A DNA stretch of 64,000 nucleotides, taken from Phenylobacterium kunshanense (GTDB taxonomy: Bacteria; Pseudomonadota; Alphaproteobacteria; Caulobacterales; Caulobacteraceae). The stretch lies in assembly GCF_003254525.1 (NCBI RefSeq), contig NZ_QFYS01000009.1, forward strand, positions 1-64,000. Direction: 5' to 3'. Position 1 is the stretch's first letter, and each line of letters opens with the position of its first letter. The translations under genes and the position numbers were made by a program. Below, piece after piece: positions 16,420 through 24,726 of the stretch. Below the pieces are notes generated by a model, which searched no databases, had not been told where the DNA came from, and worked only from the letters and a program-made list of their open reading frames with translations.

Positions 16420-17009
16420 TGCCTTCCTCCTGGTCTCCCTCGCTCCGGTTCGAACTGCAATTCACCGGCGAGAACATCAATCTGTGGGGCGAGAAGCTGA
16501 ACGCCGTCCTGCAGCACGCCGACTATGCCGTGGCCGGCTGGCTGACAAAGCCGCTGTCGGGCCCGGCCGCGCTCAGCACCGCCAACGCCGGCGACGACGA
16601 GGCGCGGGCCGCGATGGTGAAGTTCACCGGCGGGGCCGGGCCCTTCACCGTCACCATCCCGCCGGTCAGCAAGAGCTATCTCGTCTGGAACGCCTGCGAC
16701 GGGCCGGTCACGCTGACGACCGGGGCGGGCGCCACGGTGACGGTGGATCCCGGCGATATCCTCTGGATCGTGACCGACGGCGGCGCGGTGAAGACGCCCG
16801 GCTATGGCGGCGCCTCGATCAAGGACTGGGTGTCGAGCGTGGCCTGGTCCTACAACGCCGGCGCCCTGCCGGCTCAGGCCGGGAACGCCGGCAAGTTCGT
16901 GAGAACCGACGGGTCCAGCGCGAGCTGGCAATCGCTCTCGACATCAGACCTCAGCGACTACGCGGGCGCCGTAAAGGGCCTCGCGCTCGCCTTCGCCATC
17001 GCCCTTTAG
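16419..17009 (+). CDS. Phage tail-fibre-like structural protein
   Basis: A 196-residue protein. The N-terminus (SLRFELQFTGENINLWGEKL) is a common opening for fibre or appendage proteins that contact the tail hub, and the rest is beta-rich, with repeated G/T/V stretches (GGAGPFTVTIPPVSKSYLVW). It probably forms part of the receptor-binding apparatus. It is one of three short appendage genes in a row. Confidence 0.55.
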   Translation: MPSSWSPSLRFELQFTGENINLWGEKLNAVLQHADYAVAGWLTKPLSGPAALSTANAGDDEARAAMVKFTGGAGPFTVTIPPVSKSYLVWNACDGPVTLTTGAGATVTVDPGDILWIVTDGGAVKTPGYGGASIKDWVSSVAWSYNAGALPAQAGNAGKFVRTDGSSASWQSLSTSDLSDYAGAVKGLALAFAIAL

Positions 17010-17018
17010 GAGACGACC

Positions 17019-17429
17019 ATGCCCGTGACGCCGAACAGCATCGTGACGCCCCAGACGCCGAGGGCCAACGTGGTCAATGTGGCCGCGGCCAACGCCACCT
17101 ATTCGACCAGCCCCACCAACACCCAGCTCCTCGTGACGGCCGGGCCGAATGGGGCTCGCTTGACGAAGCTCCAGGCCATCCCGTGCGAAACCATCACCTC
17201 GGCCAATCAGCTGCAGGTGTTCCGGTCGGCGGATGGCGGAACCACGCGGCACCTGGCAGACAGCGCCCTGATGGGCGTCTACACCATGGCCCAGACCACG
17301 GAGGCCCCGACCACGGACTTCGGCTACTCCGACGACTCGCCCGTGATCCTGCAGCCGAACGAGCGCCTGTACGTCGCGGAGGGGCAGGCCAAGAGCGTCA
17401 ACTTCATCGCCGAATGGGCGGACTACTGA
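17019..17429 (+). CDS. Phage appendage protein, beta-rich, unknown family
   Basis: A 136-residue protein starting MPVTPNSIVTPQTPRANVVN. It is beta-rich and ends LYVAEGQAKSVNFIAEWADY, a decoration or appendage-like fold seen near tail-fibre genes. It has no signal or membrane segment. AGGAG precedes the start and the stop overlaps the next ATG (TGATG). The function is inferred from position only. Confidence 0.55.
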   Translation: MPVTPNSIVTPQTPRANVVNVAAANATYSTSPTNTQLLVTAGPNGARLTKLQAIPCETITSANQLQVFRSADGGTTRHLADSALMGVYTMAQTTEAPTTDFGYSDDSPVILQPNERLYVAEGQAKSVNFIAEWADY

Positions 17430-18109
17430 TGGCGGTGGGGCAGAAGATCAGGGGCCTTGTGGGGCAGGGGCTGAACGGGCGGCGGGCCCGAGCGCCGATG
17501 CTGGCGTACAGCTTTCCGGCGGGATCGCACACTTGGACCTGTCCACGAACCGGCGTGTGGCGGTTCGTGCTTTGGGGCGCAGGGGCTGGGGCGGATCAAG
17601 CTGCACCCTTCGGCGGAGCATCAGGAGCGTTCCACCTCGCAGAAAGATACATCCTCAAAGGGGCACAGGTGTCGCTCTCAGTGGGCGCCGGCGTGCAGCC
17701 TGGTGCATCGGCCGGCACGGATGGTGGCAACACAATTGCTGCATTCCCGGGTGGCGAAGTCTTGAACGTCGGCGGCGGCCGCGGCGCGGGCGGAATCAAT
17801 GCAGGCGGAACGGCCATCGCAACCCGGCATTCGGATATCGTGCTTTCTGGGACTGCTGGCGTCACTGCCACCACTGCAGGCGCTGGAGGGGATGGTACCA
17901 ATCCGGGACTTGGCGGCACCGCTTCAGGTTCGCAGCGACCTGGCTCAGGAGCTCCCGGACATGGGCCATACCGAGGCGGCAATGGGGCAAGTGGGCTTAG
18001 TGCTCGGGGCGGGTTTACGCCGGGTGGCGGCGGCACAACCACCTCCACCGGGGGTTCAGCCGGCGGCGATGGTCTAGTGCTTGTTCATCTTGTGCGGGCA
18101 ACTACGTAG
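17429..18109 (+). CDS. Glycine-rich tail-tip/receptor-binding protein
   Basis: A 226-residue protein. FPAGSHTWTCPRTGVWRFVL then WGAGAGAD is the start of the glycine-rich domain used at the tips of many phage fibres. The second half is almost entirely G/A/T repeats (for example GNGASGLSARGGFTPGGGG), compatible with a polyglycine-II type tip. Base composition drops relative to the virion genes upstream. Its last 25 bases overlap the convergent TPR/glycosyltransferase gene. Such tips set host range, so recent exchange is plausible. Confidence 0.65.
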   Translation: MAVGQKIRGLVGQGLNGRRARAPMLAYSFPAGSHTWTCPRTGVWRFVLWGAGAGADQAAPFGGASGAFHLAERYILKGAQVSLSVGAGVQPGASAGTDGGNTIAAFPGGEVLNVGGGRGAGGINAGGTAIATRHSDIVLSGTAGVTATTAGAGGDGTNPGLGGTASGSQRPGSGAPGHGPYRGGNGASGLSARGGFTPGGGGTTTSTGGSAGGDGLVLVHLVRATT

Positions 18110-19038
18110 TCGACAGCGGAAGCCCAGTCTCCCTCCTGGGGTTGTCTAACCAATTCAGCGCTGTCGTACCAAGGCGAACGGCTTGAATGTGTGAACCAGC
18201 GCCAGCAGGCAACGTAGGGGAGAAGGATGAGCGTCCTTATACCCATTCCGCCTGCCAAATGTGCGGAAGCAGTGTCGACACTAATTACGAGATCTAAGCC
18301 AGCCATCAATGAAGCTGTATCGAGAAAATCTCTGGCACCGGTGTGCTCTGGGGCGAGATCAATTGCTCCCGGGATAGCTCGAATACGATCTGCCTGAAGC
18401 GGTGGCAGAGACTTCTGTGGACCGTCAGCGTGTATCGGGGATGCGCTTGTTACGACGCCAATGCGTGCTCCCCGGATATCGGCCGACGGGGGCGCAATGA
18501 ATGGGTGCCCTTCAATTGCCGAGAGAGTTACACCAAAGACCTGGGGGAGCGCGCTCGACGGACAATAGAAATCGGCGTCCGAGATAGCAAAGGGTTGATC
18601 GTTCGGAAGCGGGGATATGCCCATGTGGGCGATGAGGCTGGCAAGTGGAGGGGGACAAATCCACGATACGCGGGCGCCCCGTCGAACAAGAGCGACGGCG
18701 TATCGCATGTACATGATCTGGTCGCCGAAGCCGTCCTCACCCCAGATTAGAAAATGCCTGCCTTCAACAGGCTGCCCGGCCCAGGCAGGAATTGGAAGGC
18801 GAATTGCAGCTCGCCGCCCTGCCTCGGCGCTCCTCCAACGGTTGAGTAGAGGGTAGCCGGATTGAAGGTCACCAGCCTTTAGCAGGGCGCAACCAAGGGC
18901 ATAGCCGTAGGCGGCATTCTCCGGTGCCGCAGTTGCCGCCGCGCGAAGTGAAGGGATTGCCGCCCTCGGGTCATTCCGAAGCCATGCGGCGCGACCCTGC
19001 TGAAATAGGACTTCAGCGTTAAGTTGAGCTTCTAGCAT
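18085..19038 (-). CDS. TPR-containing GT9-like glycosyltransferase
   Basis: A 317-residue protein. Residues 1 to about 70 form two TPR-like helical hairpins (AEVLFQQGRAAWLRNDPRAA, ENAAYGYALGCALLKAGDLQ). The rest resembles heptosyltransferase-type GT-B proteins: FLIWGEDGFGDQIMYMRYAV, and near the end VISVDTASAHLAGGMGI, the nucleotide-sugar-binding segment. It runs against the virion genes and has much lower GC (62 of 120 bases over 18241-18360), so it is probably a recent arrival. Likely role: glycosylating fibre or host surface sugar. Confidence 0.7.
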   Translation of the reverse strand: MLEAQLNAEVLFQQGRAAWLRNDPRAAIPSLRAAATAAPENAAYGYALGCALLKAGDLQSGYPLLNRWRSAEAGRRAAIRLPIPAWAGQPVEGRHFLIWGEDGFGDQIMYMRYAVALVRRGARVSWICPPPLASLIAHMGISPLPNDQPFAISDADFYCPSSALPQVFGVTLSAIEGHPFIAPPSADIRGARIGVVTSASPIHADGPQKSLPPLQADRIRAIPGAIDLAPEHTGARDFLDTASLMAGLDLVISVDTASAHLAGGMGIRTLILLPYVACWRWFTHSSRSPWYDSAELVRQPQEGDWASAVDYVVARTR

Positions 19039-19106
19039 TCCGGTATACTAACAGGCGAGGTTGTAGCTGCTAACTGGCAGTTCGCGGCGATTTCGGCCGA
19101 CCGCCA

Positions 19107-20813
19107 TCAAGTTTGAGTTTCGATGGCCGAGAAGGGCGGTTGGTCGTCGCCTAGGCAGGCCACCCCCATCTTAAGCAGCAACCCCGCAGCCCGGGTGGTT
19201 GGGGCAAGGCTGGCGCCGAGGGTGGTGGCGGCTTCGGCCAGGGTGATGTCGCCGGCCTTGATCAGGGCGAACAGGGCCTCGATCGAGTGGTGCTCAACGA
19301 AGAGCGAGCCGAACAGGGGGTGGGTCAGAGCCGCCCGCAGGTCGGCGATCGTCGCTGAAGGCGCGAGTCTGAGCCGCGTCTGGCCGTCGAGCGTGGCGGT
19401 CGGGTAGTGGCCGAAGGTGTGGAACGGGTCCATGCGGGATGGAGCGACATTGGGTGCGGCCTCTATCCAGCGTCGCGTGTCCGGATCGCAGAGGGCCGCG
19501 GCGCGGCGGGCGTTCAGGTCCGCCCAAAGGGCCTGGTACTGACGATAGATGACGGGCCAGTCGTAGACCTCGCGGGCCCGCTGGCGTCCGGCCTCGCCCA
19601 TCGTGTGGCGCAGGTCAGGACTCTGCACGAGGGCCGTGACCGCATCTGCCGTCTCGGCGATGTCCACCGCGATCGCCGAAGCCGTGGCCCAGCAGTACTG
19701 GTCATAGCTGAGCGCGCGGGACTCCGCGCCGCGGGCGAGGGCGACGCCCATGCCGTCCGCCGGCGCAAGGGTGCGGACCCGGAAGCCGTCCACCTTGTGG
19801 CGCACCGTGTCGCGGTAGCCGTCCCAGTCGCTGACGACCACGGGCAGACCGGCCGCCATCGCCTCGACGGGGGTGAGGCCGAACGTCTCCTGGATGTTGT
19901 CGGAGAGCGAGATGAAGAGGTCGGACGCCGCCCAAGCGTGGATCCGGAGGGTCGGATCGCGACCTTCAACGAAGATGACGCGGACATCGGGCGCGAACTG
20001 CTCGGCGCCCGAGCGAAAGGCCGCGGCGATGGAGTCGTTCGGCGCCCACCCGGAGAGGACGAGCGCGATCCGCTGGCCTGTCCGTTCGGCGGCAAGCTGC
20101 AGCGCCCGATACATCGGGAACGGGTGAGCCTTGGCGTGGAACACGAGGCGGCCGACGAACAGGGCCGCGACTTCGTCGGGCTCCAGGCCCAACGCCTGGC
20201 GGGCGTCCTCCCTCGCGCCAGGGTCGAACGCGTAGTCTTCGCAGTGGACCCCGAGCGGAATGACGGGCAGCTGCGGCGCCTCCGCGCGGTTCTCCACGCC
20301 GAAGCGCCAGCGGAAGTAGTCGCGCTCGGCTTCGTGGATCCGCCGCACGGTTTCAACGACGGACGACGAGGTGCAGACGAGCGCATCCCAGGGCATCACC
20401 GCCTCGCGCAGCAGCCCGCCGATCTCGTCCATGGTTCCCAGCGAGGCTGTGGTGTGTGTGACGCCGCAGATCGAGAAGGCGGCCACGCCGGTTCGCTGGC
20501 GCAGCCGCGCATGGGTCGGAAGGGTCGCGTCGGCGATGTAGAGGACCCCGACGTCGGCGATCCGGCTCAGGCGGTCCGGAGAGATCCATTCGAAGTCGGC
20601 CGCGGGGTCGATGGAGCCGACGATCGCGCGAAATCCGTTGGCCAGCGCCCGGCCGGGCGAAAAGCCGTAGATCGGCTGATCACCCCGCGCCTGGACGGCC
20701 GCTCGGAGGAAGCCGTGGCCCGCCGACTGTCGTCCCATCAGCCCCGGCTTGGCCATGTCGTAGCCGTCCGGCTCACCGCGGATCACGGCTTGAACAAGCG
20801 ACGGGTCTGACAT
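19107..20813 (-). CDS. GT4-family glycosyltransferase with C-terminal helical extension
   Basis: A 568-residue protein. The GT-B core is clear: LPVIPLGVHCEDYAFDPGAR, VAALFVGRLVFHAKAHP, IALVLSGWAPND and the donor-binding block LFISLSDNIQETFGLTPVEA then MAAGLPVVVSDWDGYRDTV. About 150 C-terminal residues beyond the core are helical and unassigned. ATG 20813 is preferred; the longer frame to 20906 adds low-complexity sequence. It is on the strand opposite to the virion genes, next to the GT9-like gene, with high GC unlike that neighbour. The target sugar and acceptor are unknown. Confidence 0.8.
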   Translation of the reverse strand: MSDPSLVQAVIRGEPDGYDMAKPGLMGRQSAGHGFLRAAVQARGDQPIYGFSPGRALANGFRAIVGSIDPAADFEWISPDRLSRIADVGVLYIADATLPTHARLRQRTGVAAFSICGVTHTTASLGTMDEIGGLLREAVMPWDALVCTSSSVVETVRRIHEAERDYFRWRFGVENRAEAPQLPVIPLGVHCEDYAFDPGAREDARQALGLEPDEVAALFVGRLVFHAKAHPFPMYRALQLAAERTGQRIALVLSGWAPNDSIAAAFRSGAEQFAPDVRVIFVEGRDPTLRIHAWAASDLFISLSDNIQETFGLTPVEAMAAGLPVVVSDWDGYRDTVRHKVDGFRVRTLAPADGMGVALARGAESRALSYDQYCWATASAIAVDIAETADAVTALVQSPDLRHTMGEAGRQRAREVYDWPVIYRQYQALWADLNARRAAALCDPDTRRWIEAAPNVAPSRMDPFHTFGHYPTATLDGQTRLRLAPSATIADLRAALTHPLFGSLFVEHHSIEALFALIKAGDITLAEAATTLGASLAPTTRAAGLLLKMGVACLGDDQPPFSAIETQT

Positions 20814-20924
20814 CTGCGCCTTTTCGGAGGACCGAAGGGGAGGCGGATCAATGGGGCCTGCTGGCGCCGGAGACAAGCGCCGGCTGTGGCCGCGGCGCGC
20901 GAGCATCGAAGCAGCGAGATCACG

Positions 20925-22454
20925 ATGAAGATTGCCCTGGAGCTCCCGCCGGGACTGAACGGCGACGACACCACCCTGGCCGGCGCAGGTCGCTGGTCAG
21001 ACGGATCGAACGTGCGCTTCCGGCTGGGTCGAGCCGAGACGATCGGTGGTTGGGAGCGCCTGACGAGCGAGCCGCTGACTGGCGTCTGTCGAGGGGTGTT
21101 CCCGTGGACCGACAACGCGGGGGTGCTGAACATCGGCTTCGGCACGCACGCCAAGCTGCAGCTCTGGCGTGGCGGCGAGCTGTTCGACCTGACCCCGACG
21201 AGCGGGTTCGCCGCCGGAGCCATCGACGGCGCCGGTTCGGCGGGCTTCGGGACGGGCGCCTATGGCGTCGGCGGATACGGCCTGCCGTCGGAGTCGGATT
21301 ATTTCCCCCTGACCTGGTCCTTCGGCGCCTGGGGACAGCATCTGCTGGCGAGCCCGCGCAACCAGACCATCTTCGCCTGGACAAACGACACGGGGCAGAA
21401 GGCGCAACCGCTGGCGAACGCGCCTGCTCAGGTCACCCATATGCTGGTGGCTCCACTGAACGGCGGCTACCAGGTGTTCGCTCTGGGCTGCAACGAGGAG
21501 GTCTCCGGGACCTTCAACCCGCTGTGCGTCCGGCACTCATCGATCCGGAACAACACGCAGTGGAGCACCGCCGCCAGCGGCTCGACCGCCCGAGAGTACG
21601 TTCTGACCGGCGGCGGACGGATCGTGGCCGGCCGGATGTGCGGTCCGTCGATGCTGGTCTGGACTGGTGACGCCCTTTTTCTGGGAACCTATGTGGGCGC
21701 GCTCAACCAGCCGTGGCGGTTCGATCGGGTGGGGCGCAATTGCGGTCTGATCGGTCCAAACGCGGCGGTGGTGGTCGGACAGACAGCGTTCTGGGTCAGC
21801 CCTGACCGTCAGTTCTACAGCTATGCGCCGGGCGGCCAGCCCGAGCCGATCGCCTGCCCGATCCGTCGCGACTTCGCCGAGGAACTGGCCGCTAGCCAGG
21901 GCGACAAGGTGGTCGCCTCGTCAAACGCCGAGTTCTCCGAGGTTCGGTTCGACTACCCGGACCGGCGAGAGGGCTACGAGAACAGCCGCTACCTGGCGCT
22001 GGCGATCAGCGGTCCGGATGCGGGCGCCTGGCATCGCGGCGTCATGGCCCGCACCGCCTTCGTGGACGCTGGCCCCACCGCCTATCCCATCGGGGTGAGT
22101 TACGACGGCGCGGTGTTCCTGCATGAGAAGGGACGCTCGGCGGACGGCGCCGCGTTCTCCTGGTTCATCGAAACGGCCGACTATGCGCTCGAGGCCGACA
22201 CGACGATGCTGGTCCGCGGGGTCTGGCCGGACTTCAAGGACCAGGCGGGCCCCGTCACGCTGACGCTCACGTCCAGGCTGTTTCCGCAGGGCGGGACGCA
22301 AGTCGCGGCCACGCCTCTCGCACCGGGCGAGACCAAGACGGATGTGCTGGCCACCGGCCGCTACTTCCAGGTGAGGTTCGCTGGCGAGAGCGCGCCGACG
22401 GGGTGCCGCATAGGCGCCCCCGCATTCGACGTCGTTCCGGCGGGTCGACTTTGA
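20925..22454 (+). CDS. Phage DNA-stabilisation/tail-hub-like protein (P22 gp10 type)
   Basis: A 509-residue protein that opens with NGDDTTLAGAGRWSDGSNVR then RLGRAETIGGWERLT, the characteristic start of podovirus packaged-DNA-stabilisation proteins, followed by repeated beta-propeller-like blades (SMLVWTGDALFLGTYVG, TAFWVSPDRQFYSYAPGG). It would plug or extend the tail hub. ATG 20925 is divergent from the GT4 gene, with about 110 bases between. Its stop overlaps the next start. Confidence 0.7.
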   Translation: MKIALELPPGLNGDDTTLAGAGRWSDGSNVRFRLGRAETIGGWERLTSEPLTGVCRGVFPWTDNAGVLNIGFGTHAKLQLWRGGELFDLTPTSGFAAGAIDGAGSAGFGTGAYGVGGYGLPSESDYFPLTWSFGAWGQHLLASPRNQTIFAWTNDTGQKAQPLANAPAQVTHMLVAPLNGGYQVFALGCNEEVSGTFNPLCVRHSSIRNNTQWSTAASGSTAREYVLTGGGRIVAGRMCGPSMLVWTGDALFLGTYVGALNQPWRFDRVGRNCGLIGPNAAVVVGQTAFWVSPDRQFYSYAPGGQPEPIACPIRRDFAEELAASQGDKVVASSNAEFSEVRFDYPDRREGYENSRYLALAISGPDAGAWHRGVMARTAFVDAGPTAYPIGVSYDGAVFLHEKGRSADGAAFSWFIETADYALEADTTMLVRGVWPDFKDQAGPVTLTLTSRLFPQGGTQVAATPLAPGETKTDVLATGRYFQVRFAGESAPTGCRIGAPAFDVVPAGRL

Positions 22455-22816
22455 CCGGCGGAACCTGGCGGCGGTGTGCGCCCTGGCTCGACGCGGCGCT
22501 GGCGCACGCCGGGCGGACACATGCGCTTTCCGACGTCTGGGAACTGGTGGCCGCGGGGCAGGCGCAGTTCTGGCCGGGCGAGCGCGCCGCGATGGTCACG
22601 CTTGTCGAGGATGATCCGGGCGAGCGCCGCCTGCTGATCTGGTTGGCGGGAGGCGATCTGCAGGAGCTGGTCGATCGCTTGCGCCCCGCTGCCGAGCGCT
22701 GGGCGAGGGGCCAGGGCTGTCGCCGAGTGTTGGTGATCGGCCGCCCCGGTTGGGAGCGGGCGCTGGCGTCCGAGGGCTACGCGCCGCTGGCGCGCATTAT
22801 CGCAAAGGAGCTGTAG
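22451..22816 (+). CDS. Phage small protein, GNAT-like (tentative)
   Basis: A 121-residue protein. TTG 22451 overlaps the previous stop (TTGA) and is the only in-frame start matching the gene spacing. The C-terminal pattern AERWARGQGCRRVLVIGRPG then WERALASEGYAPLARIIAKE resembles the degenerate acetyltransferase-fold proteins found between hub and ejection genes in podophages. I see no clear acetyl-CoA loop, so activity is doubtful. Confidence 0.5.
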   Translation: MTGGTWRRCAPWLDAALAHAGRTHALSDVWELVAAGQAQFWPGERAAMVTLVEDDPGERRLLIWLAGGDLQELVDRLRPAAERWARGQGCRRVLVIGRPGWERALASEGYAPLARIIAKEL

Positions 22817-23764
22817 ATGAGCCTGAAGATCGGTGGCTCTGCGGAGAAGAGCAAGACAACGACCAGTCGCAACAGCACGACGCGCGGGAGGACCACGCCG
22901 ATCGTGCCGGATTGGGCGCTGGGACCGGTGCAGCGCGGCGCGGAGCGCGTCGGTGGTCTCTTCGACCTGGATCCTCAGACGCTGGTGGCGCCGAGCCATG
23001 CCCTGGAGAACCAGGCGGCGGCGAGCGCCGCGACGCTGGGTCGCTCGAACTGGGGTGACGCCGAACCCGGGCTTCCTCAGGGGCCGGGCGACACCTCCTG
23101 GCTGTCAGGGTTCATGAATGCGGACACGCCATTCGCCTCCGGCGGCAAGGCCTACAACTACATGGACCGGTACGTGAACCCGTACCTCAGCGAGGTGGTC
23201 GACGCCTCGGCGGCCGACTTCGACGCCAATGCCGGACAGGTGCGGGCCCAGCAGGCGCTTGATCTGGCGGGCGCCGGAGCCTTTGGCGGCTCGGGCGCGG
23301 CGCTGACGCAGAGCATGACCGAAGGAGAGCTGGCCCGCGGCCGGGCCTCGACGCTTTCCGGCCTGCGCTCCAAGGCGTGGGAGACGGCGCTGGGCGCGGC
23401 GGCCGGCGACGCTGACAGGGCCACACAGGCCCGTATCGCCAATGCCCAGACGGCCCTGCAGGACCGGGCGCAGAAGGCGGGCTTCGGCTTCAGAAGCCAG
23501 GAGCAGCAACTGGCGGCCCAGGCCGCGCAGCGCGCGAACATCGCCACCCAGGCCGAGCTGGGCGCCACGCTCCGCGGCGTCGATCAGCAGCAGCGGGCCG
23601 CGCCGATCACCACGGCGCAGCAGATCGTGGCGATGCTCAGCGGCCTGCCGATCGGGCTGTTCGTCGGGCAGGAGAAGGACGAATCCAGCAGCGAGACGGG
23701 GACGAGCAAGACGAAGGGCGTCAGCGCGACGTTCAGCGCCGACATCCCTCTTGCCAAGGGATAG
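22817..23764 (+). CDS. Phage ejection/internal virion-like protein
   Basis: A 315-residue protein, alanine- and glutamine-rich, with a helical middle (QVRAQQALDLAGAGAFGGSG, AARIANAQTALQDRAQKAG-like stretches), a glycine-hinged hydrophobic segment (IVAMLSGLPIGLFVGQE) and a polar tail. The motif VNPYLSEVVDASAADFDANA is common in podovirus proteins between the hub and lysis genes, thought to enter the cell with DNA. It starts immediately after the previous stop. No enzymatic domain is visible. Confidence 0.55.
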   Translation: MSLKIGGSAEKSKTTTSRNSTTRGRTTPIVPDWALGPVQRGAERVGGLFDLDPQTLVAPSHALENQAAASAATLGRSNWGDAEPGLPQGPGDTSWLSGFMNADTPFASGGKAYNYMDRYVNPYLSEVVDASAADFDANAGQVRAQQALDLAGAGAFGGSGAALTQSMTEGELARGRASTLSGLRSKAWETALGAAAGDADRATQARIANAQTALQDRAQKAGFGFRSQEQQLAAQAAQRANIATQAELGATLRGVDQQQRAAPITTAQQIVAMLSGLPIGLFVGQEKDESSSETGTSKTKGVSATFSADIPLAKG

Positions 23765-23770
23765 GGCGAC

Positions 23771-24043
23771 ATGAGCACGCCATCGGAGAGGCTCGCCGCC
23801 CTTGAGCAGCGGCTGAACGACCACGAGGCCCGCTGCGAAGAGCGGCTGGTGGAGATCAAGGCCACGGCCGCCTCGACGCTGCAGGCGGTCGAAGGCCTGA
23901 AGAACCGGAGCTGGGGCGTAGCGGCCGCGTTGCTGGCCTGGGCTCTGGCGCAATTGTGGAGCGCCAACGCCGCGCGGTTCGAGCGGCTGGAGGCTGGCCC
24001 GCCCGCCCCCCTCCACGCCACGGCCGGCGTCCGCGCCGGCTGA
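23771..24043 (+). CDS. Holin-like protein: coiled coil plus one membrane helix
   Basis: A 90-residue protein with an N-terminal coiled coil (SERLAALEQRLNDHEARCEE and following) and one hydrophobic helix (WGVAAALLAWALAQLW) near residue 55. It sits six bases after the ejection gene and 21 bases before the endolysin gene. The layout resembles XhlA-type phage haemolysin/holin accessories. Holin activity is inferred from size, topology and position. Confidence 0.5.
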   Translation: MSTPSERLAALEQRLNDHEARCEERLVEIKATAASTLQAVEGLKNRSWGVAAALLAWALAQLWSANAARFERLEAGPPAPLHATAGVRAG

Positions 24044-24064
24044 CGTCCAACACGGAGACAAGGG

Positions 24065-24502
24065 ATGACGACCAAGCTTACGGCGCACTTCGCGCTGGAA
24101 GAGCTCACGCACACCCAGCACCGGGAGCTCGACAACACCCCGCCTCCGGAGGTGGTGGCCAATCTGCAAACCACGGCCGCCAGGATGGAAGAGGTGCGCC
24201 GCCTGCTCGGCGGGCGGGTGATAACCGTTACAAGCGGCTATCGCTCTCCGGCCCTGAACCGGGTTGTGGGCGGGGCGCGAACCTCGGCGCACCTCGACGG
24301 GCATGCGGTGGACTTCAACTGCTACGGCTTCGGATCGCCCAAGGCGGTGTGCCGCAAGATCGCGACGTCCGACGTCGATTTCGATCAGCTCATCGAGGAG
24401 GGTTCGTGGGTCCACATATCGTTCGCGCCGAAGCTTCGCCGGCAGGTTCTCACGAAGCGGCAGGGCGGTGGCTACGCGCTCGGACTGGAGGTCGCACGAT
24501 GA
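24065..24502 (+). CDS. Phage endolysin, peptidase M15 family
   Basis: A 145-residue protein with the M15 zinc-peptidase signature: VITVTSGYRSPALNRVVGG, SAHLDGHAVDFN (SxHxxGxAxD, two zinc ligands and the catalytic region) and SWVHISF (third zinc ligand His). It cleaves peptidoglycan cross-links at lysis. There is no signal peptide, so export would need a holin, for which the gene just upstream is the candidate. Its TGA overlaps the ATG of the lipoprotein gene. Confidence 0.88.
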   Translation: MTTKLTAHFALEELTHTQHRELDNTPPPEVVANLQTTAARMEEVRRLLGGRVITVTSGYRSPALNRVVGGARTSAHLDGHAVDFNCYGFGSPKAVCRKIATSDVDFDQLIEEGSWVHISFAPKLRRQVLTKRQGGGYALGLEVAR

Positions 24503-24726
24503 GGGGCCTGCTGTGCGGACTGGCGATGCTGGGTCTTTCCGGCTGCGGCACGCTATCGACGATCGCCGGCGCGTCGGGCGGATCGGACAACGCCGAGATG
24601 CTGCGGGCCCTGGGGGCGCACCTGGACGGATGTGACCGGCACTACCAGGGCGGTCTGGGCGTCGGGGCGAGCTTCACCTTCACCATCGACTGCAAGGCGC
24701 AGGCCTCGATCCCGCCGGAGACCTAG
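24499..24726 (+). CDS. Small lipoprotein, outer-membrane spanin-like
   Basis: A 75-residue protein with a lipoprotein signal (LLCGLAMLGLSGCGTLS; lipobox Cys near residue 16), then a short domain with two further cysteines (DGCDR, TIDCK). ATG 24499 overlaps the endolysin stop, a normal place for an o-spanin. It ends the phage cassette: its TAG and the TAG of the convergent DUF2239 gene share the palindrome CTAG at 24723-24726. Confidence 0.6.
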   Translation: MRGLLCGLAMLGLSGCGTLSTIAGASGGSDNAEMLRALGAHLDGCDRHYQGGLGVGASFTFTIDCKAQASIPPET

